Shown here: positions 39,083 through 48,513 of the stretch, one piece after another | Layout: each line of letters starts with the position of its first letter | How positions within the stretch are numbered: position 1 is the stretch's first letter | Assembly (NCBI RefSeq): GCF_001653335.1 | Contig: NZ_CP015079.1 | Location: 3,596,001-3,660,000 of the forward strand | Reading direction: 5' to 3' | DNA length: 64,000 nt | Source of the DNA: Nocardioides dokdonensis FR1436 | GTDB taxonomy: Bacteria; Actinomycetota; Actinomycetes; Propionibacteriales; Nocardioidaceae | The notes under the pieces: model-generated | Databases searched by the model: none | Seen by the model: the letters and a program-made list of their open reading frames with translations, nothing else | What the model was told of the DNA's origin: nothing | Made by a program: the position numbers and the translations under genes

Positions 39083-39985
39083 TCAGGCGCTGGTACGGCG
39101 GGGCCGCTCGACGTGGCGGCCCAGGAAGGCGGTCGCCACCTCGCGGAACTCCTCGGCGGCCTCGATCTGCGCCCAGTGGCCGCAGTTCGGGAACACGTGC
39201 AGCCGTGCGCGCGGGATCAGCTTCAGCGCCGCCATGGCACCGTCGAGGGGGTTGACGCGGTCCTCGCGGCCCCAGGTCAACAGGGTGTGCTGGCGCAACC
39301 GGTGGGCCTCACGCCAGAGCATCCCGTCCTCTGCGGTCTCAGGATTCCAGAAGGACATGCCCATCGACCGCATCGCGTCCTGCGCACCGGGACTGGTGGC
39401 GTCGGCGAAGCGCGCCGCCACCAGCTCGTCGGTGACCAGCGACTGGTCGACGACCATGGTGGAGATGAAGGCGCGCAGCCGCTCGGGGGTCGGGTCGCCG
39501 CCGAACTCCATCAGGCGCTGCACGCCCTCGGTGGGGTCGGCGTGGAACAGGTTGAGCGACAGGCCGCCGGGACCCATCAGGACCAGTCGACCGACCCGGT
39601 CGGGGTGCGACAGCGCCAGGCGTACGGCGGTGCCGCCGCCCAGGCTGTTGCCGAGCAGGTGGACCCGCTCGATGCCGAGCTCGTCGAGCAGCGCGACGAC
39701 CGCGTCGGCGGCGAAGCGGTAGTAGTTGCCCACCACCGGCGGCTTGTCGGAGCCCCCGAAGCCGGGCTGGTCGACCAGCAGGGTCCGGAAGGACTCGGCG
39801 AAGCCGGGCAGCGCCGGGCCGAAGTTCGACCACGACGAGGCGCCGGGCCCACCGCCGTGCAGCATCACCAGCGGCAGCCCGGCGCCCACGTCGGTGGGCT
39901 CCCCCGCCTCGTAGTAGGTCAGGGAGATCTGGCCGGTCGCCTCGGTGTGGACGGAGGCGGAGCGGCGTACGGAGTCAGGGGTCAC
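39083..39985 (-). CDS. hsaD: Meta-cleavage product hydrolase HsaD
   Basis: HsaD hydrolyses the C-C bond of 4,9-DSHA, giving the HIP-type ring C/D acid and 2-hydroxyhexa-2,4-dienoate. 300 residues, alpha/beta hydrolase: oxyanion HGGGPGASSWSNFGPAL, nucleophile elbow GNSLGGGTAVRL (Ser about 114), Asp in TWGREDRVNPLD, His in NCGHWAQIEAAEEF. The start is GTG (reading VTPDSVRRSASVH), 2 nt after hsaA; the much longer frame upstream is in hsaA. Confidence 0.95.
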   Translation of the reverse strand: MTPDSVRRSASVHTEATGQISLTYYEAGEPTDVGAGLPLVMLHGGGPGASSWSNFGPALPGFAESFRTLLVDQPGFGGSDKPPVVGNYYRFAADAVVALLDELGIERVHLLGNSLGGGTAVRLALSHPDRVGRLVLMGPGGLSLNLFHADPTEGVQRLMEFGGDPTPERLRAFISTMVVDQSLVTDELVAARFADATSPGAQDAMRSMGMSFWNPETAEDGMLWREAHRLRQHTLLTWGREDRVNPLDGAMAALKLIPRARLHVFPNCGHWAQIEAAEEFREVATAFLGRHVERPRRTSA

Positions 39986-39987
39986 GC

Positions 39988-41154
39988 TCAGTACATCCCC
40001 GGGTCGACCTTGTGGCCGAACTCGTGGGCACCGAACATCTGCAGCGCCCGCTCGGGGTCGTTGGCGGCGTGCACGCGTCCGGCGTGCGCGTCGCGCCAGG
40101 CGCGCTGGAGGTAGGTGCCCTGCGTCAGCGCCCGCCCGCCGGAGGCCTCGAAGAGCTCGTCGATCGCGTCGATCGCGCGCTGGCTGCCGATGACCTGGTC
40201 GCGGCGCACCTTCAGGCGCAGGCGCAGCGGGATCTGCTCGCCCTTGGCCACGTGCGCCTGCTCCTCGCGGATGTTGTTGACCAGCAGCGCCCAGGCGGCG
40301 TCGATCTCGCTGGAGGCCCGCGCGATCCGGACCATGGCGAAGGGGTCCTTCGACGCCTTCTCCCCCAGGTACGCCGCGCGGCTGCGCTGCTGCTGCATCT
40401 CGACGTGCTCGGCGTAGGCACCCATCGCCATGCCGATGATCGGCGTGGTGATGGTGCCGGTGAAGATCGAGTGGAAGGGCAGCTTGTAGAGGTCGCTGGT
40501 GTTCTGCGCCTGTCCGGGGCCGCGGCACGAGCCGGTCTCGCCCATCGACAGGGTGAAGGCCTCCGGGATGAAGACGTCGTCGACGACGATGTCGTTCGAG
40601 CCGGTGCCCGAGAGCCCGACCATGTGCCACACGTCGTTGATGGTGTAGTCCGACCGCGGCACCATGAAGGTCTTGAAGTCGACGACGTTGCCCTCGGCGT
40701 CGAAGACCAGGCCGCCCAGCAGCACCCAGCTGCAGTGGTCGGCACCGGAGGAGAAGCTCCACTTGCCGGAGAGCCGGTAGCCGCCCTCGGCGACGACGGC
40801 CTTGCCGGTGGGGGCGTACGACGAGCTCAGCCGGGTGTCGGTGCTCTCGCCCCACACGGCCTGCTGGGCCTCGTCGGCGAACAGCGCCACCTGCCAGGGG
40901 TGCACGCCCACGACACTGCTGACCCACCCGGTCGAACCGCAGGCCGAGGCGATGTCGCGCACCGCGGTGTAGAAGTCCACGGGGTCGGCCTCGAAGCCGT
41001 CGAACCTCTTGGGCTGCAGGAGCCGGAAGAAGCCGGTCTCCTCCAGCTCCTTGATGTTGGCGTCCGGGACCACCCGGAGACGCTCAGCCTCGTCCGCTCG
41101 GTCCCGGAGGCCGGGGAGCAGGTCACGGACGGCGTCGAGCACGGCCTGGGTCAT
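39988..41154 (-). CDS. hsaA: 3-HSA flavin-dependent monooxygenase HsaA
   Basis: HsaA hydroxylates 3-HSA at C4 to the catechol using FMNH2 from HsaB. 388 residues with the ACAD-like group D flavin monooxygenase fold: LLQPKRFDGFEADPVDF, ACGSTGWVSSVVGVHPWQV, SGKWSFSSGADHCSWVLLGG and FEASGGRALTQGTYLQRAWRD. Start ATG with AGGAG 7 nt upstream; longer frame rejected since it enters hsaF. First gene of hsaA-D-C-B, controlled by the KstR box 36 bp upstream. Confidence 0.95.
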   Translation of the reverse strand: MTQAVLDAVRDLLPGLRDRADEAERLRVVPDANIKELEETGFFRLLQPKRFDGFEADPVDFYTAVRDIASACGSTGWVSSVVGVHPWQVALFADEAQQAVWGESTDTRLSSSYAPTGKAVVAEGGYRLSGKWSFSSGADHCSWVLLGGLVFDAEGNVVDFKTFMVPRSDYTINDVWHMVGLSGTGSNDIVVDDVFIPEAFTLSMGETGSCRGPGQAQNTSDLYKLPFHSIFTGTITTPIIGMAMGAYAEHVEMQQQRSRAAYLGEKASKDPFAMVRIARASSEIDAAWALLVNNIREEQAHVAKGEQIPLRLRLKVRRDQVIGSQRAIDAIDELFEASGGRALTQGTYLQRAWRDAHAGRVHAANDPERALQMFGAHEFGHKVDPGMY

Positions 41155-41189
41155 GGGGATCTCCTGTCGGTGGATCAGTTGCTCAATAC

Positions 41190-41204
41190 TAGAACACGTT
41201 CTAG
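41190..41204. promoter_or_regulatory. KstR-type operator of hsaADCB
   Basis: TAGAACACGTTCTAG, an almost ideal palindrome. On the reverse strand the -10 TAGTAT (41192-41187) starts inside it. Unlike several other sites, hsaA has a leader with a Shine-Dalgarno. Confidence 0.93.
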
Positions 41205-41225
41205 TTAGGGACAAGGTCGGCCTGC

Positions 41226-42311
41226 TCAGCCGTTCGCTCTCGCCTCGTCCTGCTCGGCCTGGAGCATCAGGGCGATGTCGACGAGCTGGTCCTCCTGGCC
41301 GCCGATGAGCTTGCGCCGGCCGGCCTCCAGCAGGATCTTGGCACCGGGCACGCCGTAGCGCTCCGCGGCGTTGCCGGCGTGCTTGAGGAAGCTCGAGTAG
41401 ACCCCGGCGTAGCCCATCATCAGCGTCATCCGGTCGAGCTGGCACTCCTCGGGCATCACCGGCTTGATGACGTCCTCCGAGGCGTCGACGATCTTGAGGA
41501 AGTCGACCCCGGTGCTCCAGCCGAGCTTGTCGCAGACGCCGATGAACGCCTCCAGGGGCGTGTTCCCGGCCCCCGCGCCGAAGCGGCGCACGGACCCGTC
41601 GATCTGGGTGGCACCCGCGCGCGCGGCGATGACGGTGTTGGCCACGCCCAGACCGAGGTTCTCGTGGCCGTGGAAGCCCACGTCGGCGACGTCGCCGATC
41701 TCGGCCACGAGCGCCGAGACGCGGTCGGCGGTCTGCTCCATCACCAGCGCACCCGCGGAGTCGACGACGTAGACGCACTGGCAGCCGGCGTCGACCATGA
41801 TCCGGGCCTGCCGGGCCAGCACCTCGGGCGGCTGGGTGTGGCTCATCATCAGGAAGCCGACGGTCTCGAGACCGAGCTCGCGGGCCAGCCCGAAGTGCTG
41901 GTTCGAGGTGTCCGCCTCGGTGCAGTGGGTGGCGATGCGACAGATCTGGCCGCCGTTGTCCTGCGCCGCCCGGATGTCGTCCTTGGTGCCGACGCCCGGG
42001 AGCATCAGGAACGCGATGCGCGCCCGCGTGGCCGTCTCGGCCGCGGTGCGGATCAGGTCCTGCTCCGGCGTGCGCGAGAAGCCGTAGTTGAACGACGAGC
42101 CGCCCAGCCCGTCGCCGTGCGCCACCTCGATCACCGGCACGCCGGAGGCGTCGAGGGCGGCGACGACGTCGCGCACCTCGGCGGTGGTGAACTGGTGCCG
42201 CTTGTGGTGCGAGCCGTCGCGCAGGCAGGTGTCGGTCAGGCGCAGGTCGAGGTCGCCGCCGTGCGCTCCACTCCAGGTGCGGGTCAGGTGGTCGAGGTCG
42301 GTCGTGCTCAT
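41226..42311 (-). CDS. hsaF: 4-hydroxy-2-oxo acid aldolase HsaF
   Basis: HsaF splits 4-hydroxy-2-oxohexanoate into pyruvate and propanal, passing the aldehyde to HsaG. 361 residues, DRE-TIM fold: [15 protein letters not shown] (catalytic Arg-Asp, metal Asp), [19 protein letters not shown], and the metal-binding [16 protein letters not shown] overlaps the hsaG stop (ATGA), so the two channelling subunits are co-translated. Confidence 0.94.
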   Translation of the reverse strand: MSTTDLDHLTRTWSGAHGGDLDLRLTDTCLRDGSHHKRHQFTTAEVRDVVAALDASGVPVIEVAHGDGLGGSSFNYGFSRTPEQDLIRTAAETATRARIAFLMLPGVGTKDDIRAAQDNGGQICRIATHCTEADTSNQHFGLARELGLETVGFLMMSHTQPPEVLARQARIMVDAGCQCVYVVDSAGALVMEQTADRVSALVAEIGDVADVGFHGHENLGLGVANTVIAARAGATQIDGSVRRFGAGAGNTPLEAFIGVCDKLGWSTGVDFLKIVDASEDVIKPVMPEECQLDRMTLMMGYAGVYSSFLKHAGNAAERYGVPGAKILLEAGRRKLIGGQEDQLVDIALMLQAEQDEARANG

Positions 42312-43216
42312 CGGAGGTCCCCCTGGATCGATCGGGCGATGGTGTCGCCGACACGGGCGGCTGCGGCGGTCATGATGTCGAGGTTGCCGGCGTACGGCGG
42401 CAGGAAGTCCCCGGCGCCCTCGACCTCGACGAAGACCGAGACCTTGAGCTGGCCCTGCGTGGCGGCCGAGGGCTCGTCGAGCTGGGGCTCCTGGAGGAGC
42501 CGGTAGCCGGGCACGTACTCCTGCACGGACCGCTCCATCGCCAGCACCGAGGCCACGATCGCGTCGCGGTCGGCATCGGGGGCGACGGCGCAGTAGATCG
42601 TGTCGCGCATGATCATCGGCGGCTCGGCCGGGTTCAGGATGATGATGGCCTTGCCGCGGGCGGCGCCGCCGATGGTCTCGACGCCGGCAGCGGTGGTGCG
42701 GGTGAACTCGTCGATGTTGGCGCGGGTGCCGGGGCCCGCCGACATCGACGAGACCGAGGCGACGATCTCGGCGTAGGAGACCCGGGCGGCGCGGGAGACC
42801 GCGGCCACCATCGGGATGGTGGCCTGGCCGCCGCAGGTGATCATGTTGACGTTGGGCGCGCCCACGTGCTCCTCGCCGTTGACCGGCGGGATGACGGCGG
42901 GACCCACCGCGGCCGGCGTGAGGTCGACGGCACGGATGCCGGCCTCCTCGTAGCGCGGCGCGTACGCGCGGTGCACGGAGGCCGAGGTCGCCTCGAAGAC
43001 CAGGTCGGGCAGCTCGTCCTGCCCCAGCAGCCAGTCGACCCCCTCGGGCGAGGCCTCGAGGCCCTGCTCGGCGGCCAGGCGCAGGCCCTCGGAGGCGGGA
43101 TCCACCCCGATCATCCAGCGGGGCTCCACGTGCCGGCTGCGCAGCAGCTTGTACATGAGGTCGGTGCCGATGTTCCCGGGTCCGACGATGGCGGCGGTCA
43201 GCTTCTCGATGCTCAC
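42308..43216 (-). CDS. hsaG: CoA-acylating aldehyde dehydrogenase HsaG
   Basis: HsaG converts propanal to propionyl-CoA with NAD+. 302 residues: Rossmann [18 protein letters not shown], catalytic Cys in [18 protein letters not shown] (about 128), and [19 protein letters not shown]. Start GTG (reading [12 protein letters not shown]); TACTCT ends 6 nt upstream, so the mRNA is likely leaderless. Divergent from kstD and sharing its KstR box. In M. tuberculosis hsaE lies between hsaG and kstD; here it is absent. Confidence 0.94.
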   Translation of the reverse strand: MSIEKLTAAIVGPGNIGTDLMYKLLRSRHVEPRWMIGVDPASEGLRLAAEQGLEASPEGVDWLLGQDELPDLVFEATSASVHRAYAPRYEEAGIRAVDLTPAAVGPAVIPPVNGEEHVGAPNVNMITCGGQATIPMVAAVSRAARVSYAEIVASVSSMSAGPGTRANIDEFTRTTAAGVETIGGAARGKAIIILNPAEPPMIMRDTIYCAVAPDADRDAIVASVLAMERSVQEYVPGYRLLQEPQLDEPSAATQGQLKVSVFVEVEGAGDFLPPYAGNLDIMTAAAARVGDTIARSIQGDLR

Positions 43217-43226
43217 GGGGTCAGAG

Positions 43227-43241
43227 TAGAACCTGTTACAG
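43227..43241. promoter_or_regulatory. KstR-type operator, hsaGF / kstD-chsH3
   Basis: TAGAACCTGTTACAG, core AAC-CT-GTT. Only 34 bp separate the two starts. The reverse -10 TACTCT (43228-43223) and the forward TACAGT (43238-43243) both overlap the box edges, so one repressor dimer could shut both promoters. Confidence 0.9.
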
Positions 43242-43250
43242 TTTTGTGCC

Positions 43251-45002
43251 ATGACCGGTACGTCGCGAGCCCCCCGAGCCGCCTCCAGCGCCCCCTCGAG
43301 CGTCACTGCCCTGCCGACCGAGGTCGACGTCGTCGTCGTGGGCGCCGGCGGCGCCGGGATGACCGCCGCCCTGGCCGCGGGCGCGGCCGGCCTGGACACC
43401 CTCCTGGTCGAGAAGAGCGCCTACTTCGGCGGCTCCACCGCCCGCTCCGGCGGCGGCGTGTGGATCCCCGGCAACTACGCGCTGCGCGAGGCCGGCCAGG
43501 TCGACCCCGACGACGACGCGCGGTCCCGCGAGTACCTCCAGGCCATCGTGGGCGACGCGGTCCCGGCCGTGCGCCGCGAGACCTACCTGCGCCGCGGGCC
43601 CGAGGTCATGGACTTCCTGCGCGAGCGCACCCCGCTGCGCTTCACCTGGGTGCCGCAGTACGCCGACTACCTGCCCGAGCAGCCCGGCGGCCGGCCCGCG
43701 GGCCGCAGCTGCGAGCCGGTGCCGCTGGACGCGTCCTTCCTCGGCGACGAGCTCGAGCGCCTGCACCCGCCGTACACCAAGGCCCCGGCGAACCTGATCG
43801 TCACGCAGGCCGACTTCCGCAAGATCAGCCTCGGGCTGCGCACCTGGCGCGGGCCGGTCACGATGGCCAAGGTGCTCGTCAAGCGCCTCATCGCCGGGCT
43901 GCGCCGACGCCGGATGTACGCGATGGGCGGCGCGATCGCGGTCGGCCTGCGCCAGGGGCTCATCGACGCCGGCGTGCCGGTGGCCTACGAGACCGCCCTC
44001 GACGAGCTGCTGCTCGAGCGGGGCCGGGTCGTCGGGGTGCGGGTCACCCGCGACGGGCGGTCCCACGAGATCCGGGCGCGGCGCGGCGTCGTGCTCGGCA
44101 GCGGCGGCTTCGAGCGCAACCTGGAGCTGCGCGAGAAGTACCAGCCGCAGCCCACCTCGGTCGAGTGGACCACCGGATCGGAGTTCAACACCGGCGGCGG
44201 GCTGCTGGCCGGCATCGCGGCCGGCGCCGGCACCGACCTGCTCGACGACTCCTGGTGGGGTCCCACGATCCCGCTCCCGGGCCGTCCGTGGTTCTGCCTG
44301 GCCGAGCGCAACCTGCCCGGCTCGATGATCGTCAACGGCGCGGGCCGCCGGTTCATGAACGAGGCGCTGCCCTACGTCGAGGCGGTCCACGAGATCTACG
44401 CGGGCGAGGCCAGCGGCGTCCAGCACGTCCCGGCCTGGATGATCATCGACCAGCGCTACCGCAACCGCTACCTCTTCGCAGGCCTCAGCCCGCGCCAGCC
44501 CTTCCCGGGGCGTTGGTACAAGGAGGGCGTGGTGCGCAAGGCCGCGACCCTCGAGGAGCTCGCCGCCGAGATCGGCGTCCCGGCCACGGCGCTGAGCGCC
44601 ACGGTGGAGCGCTTCAACGGCTTCGCCGAGACCGGGGTCGACGAGGACTTCCACCGCGGTGAGTCGGCGTACGACAAGTACTACTCCGACCCGACCGTGA
44701 AGCCGAACCCGTCGCTGCACCGCATCGACCAGGGCCCGTTCTACGCGGTCAAGATCGTCCCGGGCGACCTGGGCACCAAGGGCGGCCTGGTCACCGACGA
44801 GCACGCCCGCGTGCTGCGCACCGACGGTGAGCCGATCCCCGGCCTGTACGCCGCCGGCAACGTCTCGTCGGCCGTGATGGGACGCACCTACGCGGGACCG
44901 GGAGCGACCATCGGCCCGGCGCTGACTTTCGGCTACCTTGCGGTCGAGCACCTGGCTGCGGACCACACCGACGCAGCCGTCCCCACCGGAGAGGCCTCCT
45001 GA
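43251..45002 (+). CDS. kstD: 3-ketosteroid delta-1-dehydrogenase KstD
   Basis: KstD introduces the C1-C2 double bond in ring A using FAD. 583 residues: dinucleotide motif [37 protein letters not shown], and the C-terminal signature [20 protein letters not shown]. The length is slightly above the usual 510-575. Start ATG follows TACAGT by 8 nt with no Shine-Dalgarno, so leaderless. The stop overlaps the following ATG by one base. Divergent from hsaG, as in Rv3535c/Rv3537. Confidence 0.95.
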   Translation: MTGTSRAPRAASSAPSSVTALPTEVDVVVVGAGGAGMTAALAAGAAGLDTLLVEKSAYFGGSTARSGGGVWIPGNYALREAGQVDPDDDARSREYLQAIVGDAVPAVRRETYLRRGPEVMDFLRERTPLRFTWVPQYADYLPEQPGGRPAGRSCEPVPLDASFLGDELERLHPPYTKAPANLIVTQADFRKISLGLRTWRGPVTMAKVLVKRLIAGLRRRRMYAMGGAIAVGLRQGLIDAGVPVAYETALDELLLERGRVVGVRVTRDGRSHEIRARRGVVLGSGGFERNLELREKYQPQPTSVEWTTGSEFNTGGGLLAGIAAGAGTDLLDDSWWGPTIPLPGRPWFCLAERNLPGSMIVNGAGRRFMNEALPYVEAVHEIYAGEASGVQHVPAWMIIDQRYRNRYLFAGLSPRQPFPGRWYKEGVVRKAATLEELAAEIGVPATALSATVERFNGFAETGVDEDFHRGESAYDKYYSDPTVKPNPSLHRIDQGPFYAVKIVPGDLGTKGGLVTDEHARVLRTDGEPIPGLYAAGNVSSAVMGRTYAGPGATIGPALTFGYLAVEHLAADHTDAAVPTGEAS

Positions 45003-45880
45003 TGCCCATCGATCCCGACATCGCGATCGGCGCCGACCTCGGCGTCCGCACGTTCACCTGGGACGCCAGCGACGTGCTGCTCTACCACCTCGGCGTCGGC
45101 GCCGGCTCCCACCCGGGCGACCAGGTCGACCCCGCAGCACTGCGCTGGACCCTCGACGGGCCGGGCCTGCAGGTGCTGCCGTCGTTCGGCGTCGTCGCGC
45201 CCACCTTCCACGCGACCGACCCGCCGCCGCTGGACCTGCCGGGCTGCGACATCGACCTCGCCCAGGTGGTCCACGGCTCGCAGTCGATCACCGTGCACGC
45301 CCCGCTGCCGACCTCCGGCTCGGCGAGCGTCTCCACCCGGATCAGCGACGTCTGGGACAAGACCAAGGCCGCCGTGATCTGGCAGGAGGCGACCGCCACC
45401 TCCGCCGACGGCGAGGCGCTGTGGACCACCCGCTCCTCGATCTTCGTGCGCGGCGAGGGCGGCTGGGGCGGCGACCGTGGCTCCTCGCAGGCCGTCGAGC
45501 TGCCCGAGCGGGCCCCCGACACCGAGACGGCGTACGACGTCACCCCGCAGCAGGCGCTGCTCTACCGGCTCTGCGGCGACCGCAACCCGCTGCACGCGGA
45601 CCCCGACTTCGCGAAGGCCGCCGGCTTCCCGGCCCCGATCCTGCACGGGCTCTGCTCCTACGGCATCGTCCTGCGCGAGCTGACCGAGACGCTGCTCGCC
45701 GGCGACGCCACCCGGGTCGGCGGCTTCTCCGCACGCTTCGCCGGGGTGGTCTTCCCGGGCGAGACGATCGGGGCCAAGGGATGGCTCGAGGACGGCCGGA
45801 TCGTGGCCTCGGCGACCATCATGGGCGGCGAGCGCGACGGCTCCCCCGTGCTGGCCGACTGCGTCCTCGACCTGGCCTGA
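45002..45880 (+). CDS. chsH3: MaoC-like steroid enoyl-CoA hydratase ChsH3
   Basis: 292 residues with two hot-dog halves. The hydratase-2 motif is in the C-terminal half (LYRLCGDRNPLHADPDFAKAA followed by GFPAPILHGLCSYGI), supplying the Asp/His dyad; the N-terminal half is degenerate. Follows kstD like Rv3538 (ChsH3), which hydrates steroid side-chain enoyl-CoA. It shares the kstD transcript. It is not HsaE, which belongs to a different fold. Confidence 0.88.
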   Translation: MPIDPDIAIGADLGVRTFTWDASDVLLYHLGVGAGSHPGDQVDPAALRWTLDGPGLQVLPSFGVVAPTFHATDPPPLDLPGCDIDLAQVVHGSQSITVHAPLPTSGSASVSTRISDVWDKTKAAVIWQEATATSADGEALWTTRSSIFVRGEGGWGGDRGSSQAVELPERAPDTETAYDVTPQQALLYRLCGDRNPLHADPDFAKAAGFPAPILHGLCSYGIVLRELTETLLAGDATRVGGFSARFAGVVFPGETIGAKGWLEDGRIVASATIMGGERDGSPVLADCVLDLA

Positions 45881-45892
45881 CGCCCGGCCCCG

Positions 45893-46312
45893 TCAGCGGG
45901 CGGCCCGTTGCTCGCGCACCCACGCGAGCGACGGGTTCGCCTTGACGCTGCCGCGCGAGAAGACGGTCGGCACGGTCTCGTTGCCCCCGTTGACGCTGCG
46001 CACCCGGGCGGAGGCGTCGGGGTCCTTCGAGATGTCGACCCAGATCACCCGCTGCCGCAGGAGCAGCAGGCCCAGGCGCAGCTTGAGGCAGTAGTGGCAG
46101 CCCGGTCGCCAGTAGACCACCGGGACGCCCTCCTCGCGACCGCGCCGGCGCCCGGCGAGGTCGCCGGGCGAGCTCGGGAACAGCAGCGGCGAGAGCAGGA
46201 ACGCGAACACCGCGAGCAGCACCGCCGCGAGGATCGAGCCGACGCCGGGCTCGTTGCCCAGCATCACCCCGGCCGCGACGAGCAGCGCGGCCGAGCCGCC
46301 CCACCGGCCCAT
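45893..46312 (-). CDS. Membrane-anchored glutaredoxin/mycoredoxin-like protein
   Basis: 139 residues. Two hydrophobic segments (GSAALLVAAGVMLG; ILAAVLLAVFAFLLSPLLF) precede a thioredoxin-fold domain with CHYC in VVYWRPGCHYCLKLRLGLL and the cis-Pro loop NGGNETVPTVF. The fold and CxYC active site resemble mycoredoxins, which use mycothiol. ATG overlaps the upstream gene's stop (TGATG). It converges on chsH3. No KstR box, so not part of the sterol regulon. Confidence 0.85.
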   Translation of the reverse strand: MGRWGGSAALLVAAGVMLGNEPGVGSILAAVLLAVFAFLLSPLLFPSSPGDLAGRRRGREEGVPVVYWRPGCHYCLKLRLGLLLLRQRVIWVDISKDPDASARVRSVNGGNETVPTVFSRGSVKANPSLAWVREQRAAR

Positions 46313-47541
46313 CAGGCCCGCCGACCCAGGACGTAGAGCCGCGAGGAGCTCTCGCCCAGCCGGGTGTGGGCGCCGCGCACGTACCACTCGACGTCGACGA
46401 GCCCGGCCGCCTCGACCGCCGCCACCACGTCCGTCGGGTCGTGGCCCACGACGTCGAGACCGCCGTGGCCCGAGACGTCGACGTCGCACCAGGTGTCGAC
46501 GTGGCGCACCTCCTGGCCGGCGTGCAGGCCGAGCACGAGCAGCCCGCCCGGTGCCAGCGGCCGCGCGAGCGCGGCGAGCGCGTCGGGCAGCTCGGAGCCG
46601 GCGAGGTGGATGAGGGAGTACCAGCCGAGGACGGCCCCCCACCCGACCGCGGACTCGGGTCGGATCAGCCGCCGCAGGTCCCCGACGTCGTAGCGCACGC
46701 CCGGGTGCCGCTCGCGGGCCTCGGCGACCATCTCGGGGGTCAGGTCGAGACCCCGCGCGTCTGCCCCGAGCCCCACCAGGTGGGCGGCCAGGTGACCCGG
46801 GCCGCAGCCGGCGTCGACGACCGGCAGCCCGTCCGCGGCCTGGACCGCGCGCTCCAGCAGCCAGCGCTCGAAGGGGAGGTCGGCCAGCTCGTCGCTGAAC
46901 CGGTCCGCGTAGGCCGTGGCCACGGCGGCGTACGTCGCGCGCACCCGGTCGTCGCGGCGCTCCGGGCCGTCGACCAACGGGGCCTCGCGGTCCACCGTGC
47001 CGCCGGGGGCCGTCGCGCCCGCCGGGGGCGCCTGGGCCGCGGCCGGGCCCAGCAGGTGCACCCACCGGTGGTCCTGCTCGCGGGGTCGGCGCTCGAGCCG
47101 CTCGACCAACGGCTGCTCGCGCCCGGCGAGTCGGGCCAGCACCTCGGCCACCTCGTCGCGGTCGCCGAAGCCGTGCAGCCGCTCGGTGCGGGTGCGCAGC
47201 TCGGCCGGGGTCTGGGGGCCGCGCAGCAGCAGCACTGTCAGCAGCGCCCGCTCGTCGGCCCCGAGGCCCAGCGCCTCGTCGAGGGTCTGGTGGTACTTCA
47301 AGGTGCGTCGACCGGTGTCTGACCAGACGATGCGGAGCAGGCCGCGCTCCTTCAGGGTCCGCGCGGTCTGCTCGAGGCTCGGCTCGTCGAGCTCGGTGAC
47401 CGGGTCGCGGCTGCTGGTCTGGTTGCAGGCGGTGCGCAGGCTGCTCAGCGTCAGCGGGTAGGACGCCGGCACCGTCACCTGCTTCTCGAGCAGGGCGCCG
47501 AGCACGCGCTGCTGGGTCACGTCGAGCGGCTGGTCGAGCAT
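46312..47541 (-). CDS. YceH-like (DUF480) protein fused to a SAM methyltransferase
   Basis: 409 residues. About residues 1-170 are DUF480/YceH: LDVTQQRVLGALLEKQVTVP, YPLTLSSLRTACNQTSSRDP and ALLTVLLLRGPQTPAELRTR, tandem winged helices. Residues about 200-405 are a class I methyltransferase: VVDAGCGPGHLAAHLVGLGA, DLTPEMVAEARERHPGVRYD. The substrate is unknown. Downstream glutaredoxin overlaps by one base. Confidence 0.88.
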   Translation of the reverse strand: MLDQPLDVTQQRVLGALLEKQVTVPASYPLTLSSLRTACNQTSSRDPVTELDEPSLEQTARTLKERGLLRIVWSDTGRRTLKYHQTLDEALGLGADERALLTVLLLRGPQTPAELRTRTERLHGFGDRDEVAEVLARLAGREQPLVERLERRPREQDHRWVHLLGPAAAQAPPAGATAPGGTVDREAPLVDGPERRDDRVRATYAAVATAYADRFSDELADLPFERWLLERAVQAADGLPVVDAGCGPGHLAAHLVGLGADARGLDLTPEMVAEARERHPGVRYDVGDLRRLIRPESAVGWGAVLGWYSLIHLAGSELPDALAALARPLAPGGLLVLGLHAGQEVRHVDTWCDVDVSGHGGLDVVGHDPTDVVAAVEAAGLVDVEWYVRGAHTRLGESSSRLYVLGRRA

Positions 47542-47563
47542 GGGGCCAACCTACGACGCCGGC

Positions 47564-48079
47564 TCAGAGCTCGTGCACCTGACCGGCGTCCGGGTCCCAG
47601 CGCCGCAGCCCGGTCAGCCGCAGCTCCAGGCCCCGGTGCCGGCCCGCGTCCAGCTCGTCGAGGACCTCGAGGGCCCGGGGCACGTCGGCCCGCTCCAGGC
47701 GCCGGGCCAGGGTCACGTGCGGCACCCAGCCCAGGTGCCGGCGCTCCGGGACCTGCACCCGCACCGCGAGCACGCGGCGTACGACGTCGTCGGCGAGCTG
47801 GACCGGCCGGGCCAGGGTGACCCGGCCGTTGCCGAGCAGCAGCACCCCGTCGACCAGCGCGGTGACCGGCAGCAGCGAGCCCAGCCGCGCGTGGGCGACG
47901 TCGAGAGCCGCCTCGGGCAGCGCGGGTGCCTCCACGACGCTCACGTGCGGGACGTTGGTGCTCCCCCGGTGGTCCAGCTGCGAGGGCAGGCCGGCCTCGC
48001 TCAGCGCTCGCCACTGGGCGCGCACCGCCTCCTGCCCGGCGTCGTCGGGGACCAGCTCGAGGGAGTGCAGGCGCGGCAT
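47564..48079 (-). CDS. 2'-5' RNA ligase / phosphodiesterase family protein
   Basis: 171 residues of the 2H phosphoesterase superfamily. The two HxT/S motifs are PHVSVVEAP (about 47) and PHVTLARRL (about 129), separated by the usual distance. Activity on cyclic phosphate RNA ends is the family role; the substrate here is unknown. ATG 48079 is used; GTG is possible one codon earlier. Ends 22 bp before the YceH fusion starts. Confidence 0.85.
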   Translation of the reverse strand: MPRLHSLELVPDDAGQEAVRAQWRALSEAGLPSQLDHRGSTNVPHVSVVEAPALPEAALDVAHARLGSLLPVTALVDGVLLLGNGRVTLARPVQLADDVVRRVLAVRVQVPERRHLGWVPHVTLARRLERADVPRALEVLDELDAGRHRGLELRLTGLRRWDPDAGQVHEL

Positions 48080-48143
48080 CACCCCATCCTGCCCCTGGAT
48101 CGGTGTCGTGCCAGGATCTGGGCAGGGCCCGGTCACCGGGCTC

Positions 48144-48186
48144 CCGGACGATGGGTGCCGTACCCGGTCAGCGACAAGACGGCCCA
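48144..48186 (+). ncRNA. Guanidine-III (ykkC-III) riboswitch
   Basis: Conserved blocks of the guanidine-III class are present in order: CCGGACGA (48144-48151), GTGCCGTACCCGGTCAG (48155-48171) and GACAAGACGGC (48173-48183). CCGG pairs with CCGG across the pseudoknot-like core, and GCCGT pairs with ACGGC. It lies 13 nt before the SMR exporter ATG, with the AGGAG Shine-Dalgarno (48186-48190) directly after P2, so ligand would control translation initiation. Confidence 0.88.
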
Positions 48187-48198
48187 GGAGAAGATCCG

Positions 48199-48513
48199 AT
48201 GGCATGGTTCATCCTCGTCCTGTCCGGCGTCCTCGAGGCGGTCTGGGCGACCGCCCTGGGCCGCTCGGAGGGCTTCAGCCGCCTGTGGCCCTCGGTCGTC
48301 TTCGGCGTCGCGGTGGTGCTGAGCATGATCGGGCTGGCGATGGCGATGCGCACCCTCCCGACCGGGACGGCGTACGCCGTGTGGGTCGGCATCGGCGCCT
48401 CGCTCACGGTCGCCTACGCGATGGTCACCGGCGACGAGCCGGCCGACCTGGCGCGGGTCGCGCTGCTGGTCGGCCTGGTGGGCTGCATCGTCGGCCTCAA
48501 GCTGGTGGGCTGA
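48199..48513 (+). CDS. gdx: SMR-family guanidinium exporter (Gdx-type)
   Basis: 104 residues, four transmembrane segments. The central proton/substrate Glu is in LSGVLEAVWATALGRSEGF (about residue 13), and LPTGTAYAVWVGIGASLTV marks the SugE/Gdx branch, not EmrE-type multidrug pumps. Gdx exports guanidinium in exchange for protons as a dual-topology dimer; only one gene is present, which fits a homodimer. Preceded by AGGAG and a guanidine-III riboswitch. Its 3' end overlaps the photolyase-family gene by 17 bp. Confidence 0.9.
   Translation: MAWFILVLSGVLEAVWATALGRSEGFSRLWPSVVFGVAVVLSMIGLAMAMRTLPTGTAYAVWVGIGASLTVAYAMVTGDEPADLARVALLVGLVGCIVGLKLVG

Noticed and set aside
45002..45880. This hydratase as HsaE
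   Set aside because: It has the MaoC hot-dog motif, not the fumarylacetoacetate-hydrolase-type fold of HsaE.
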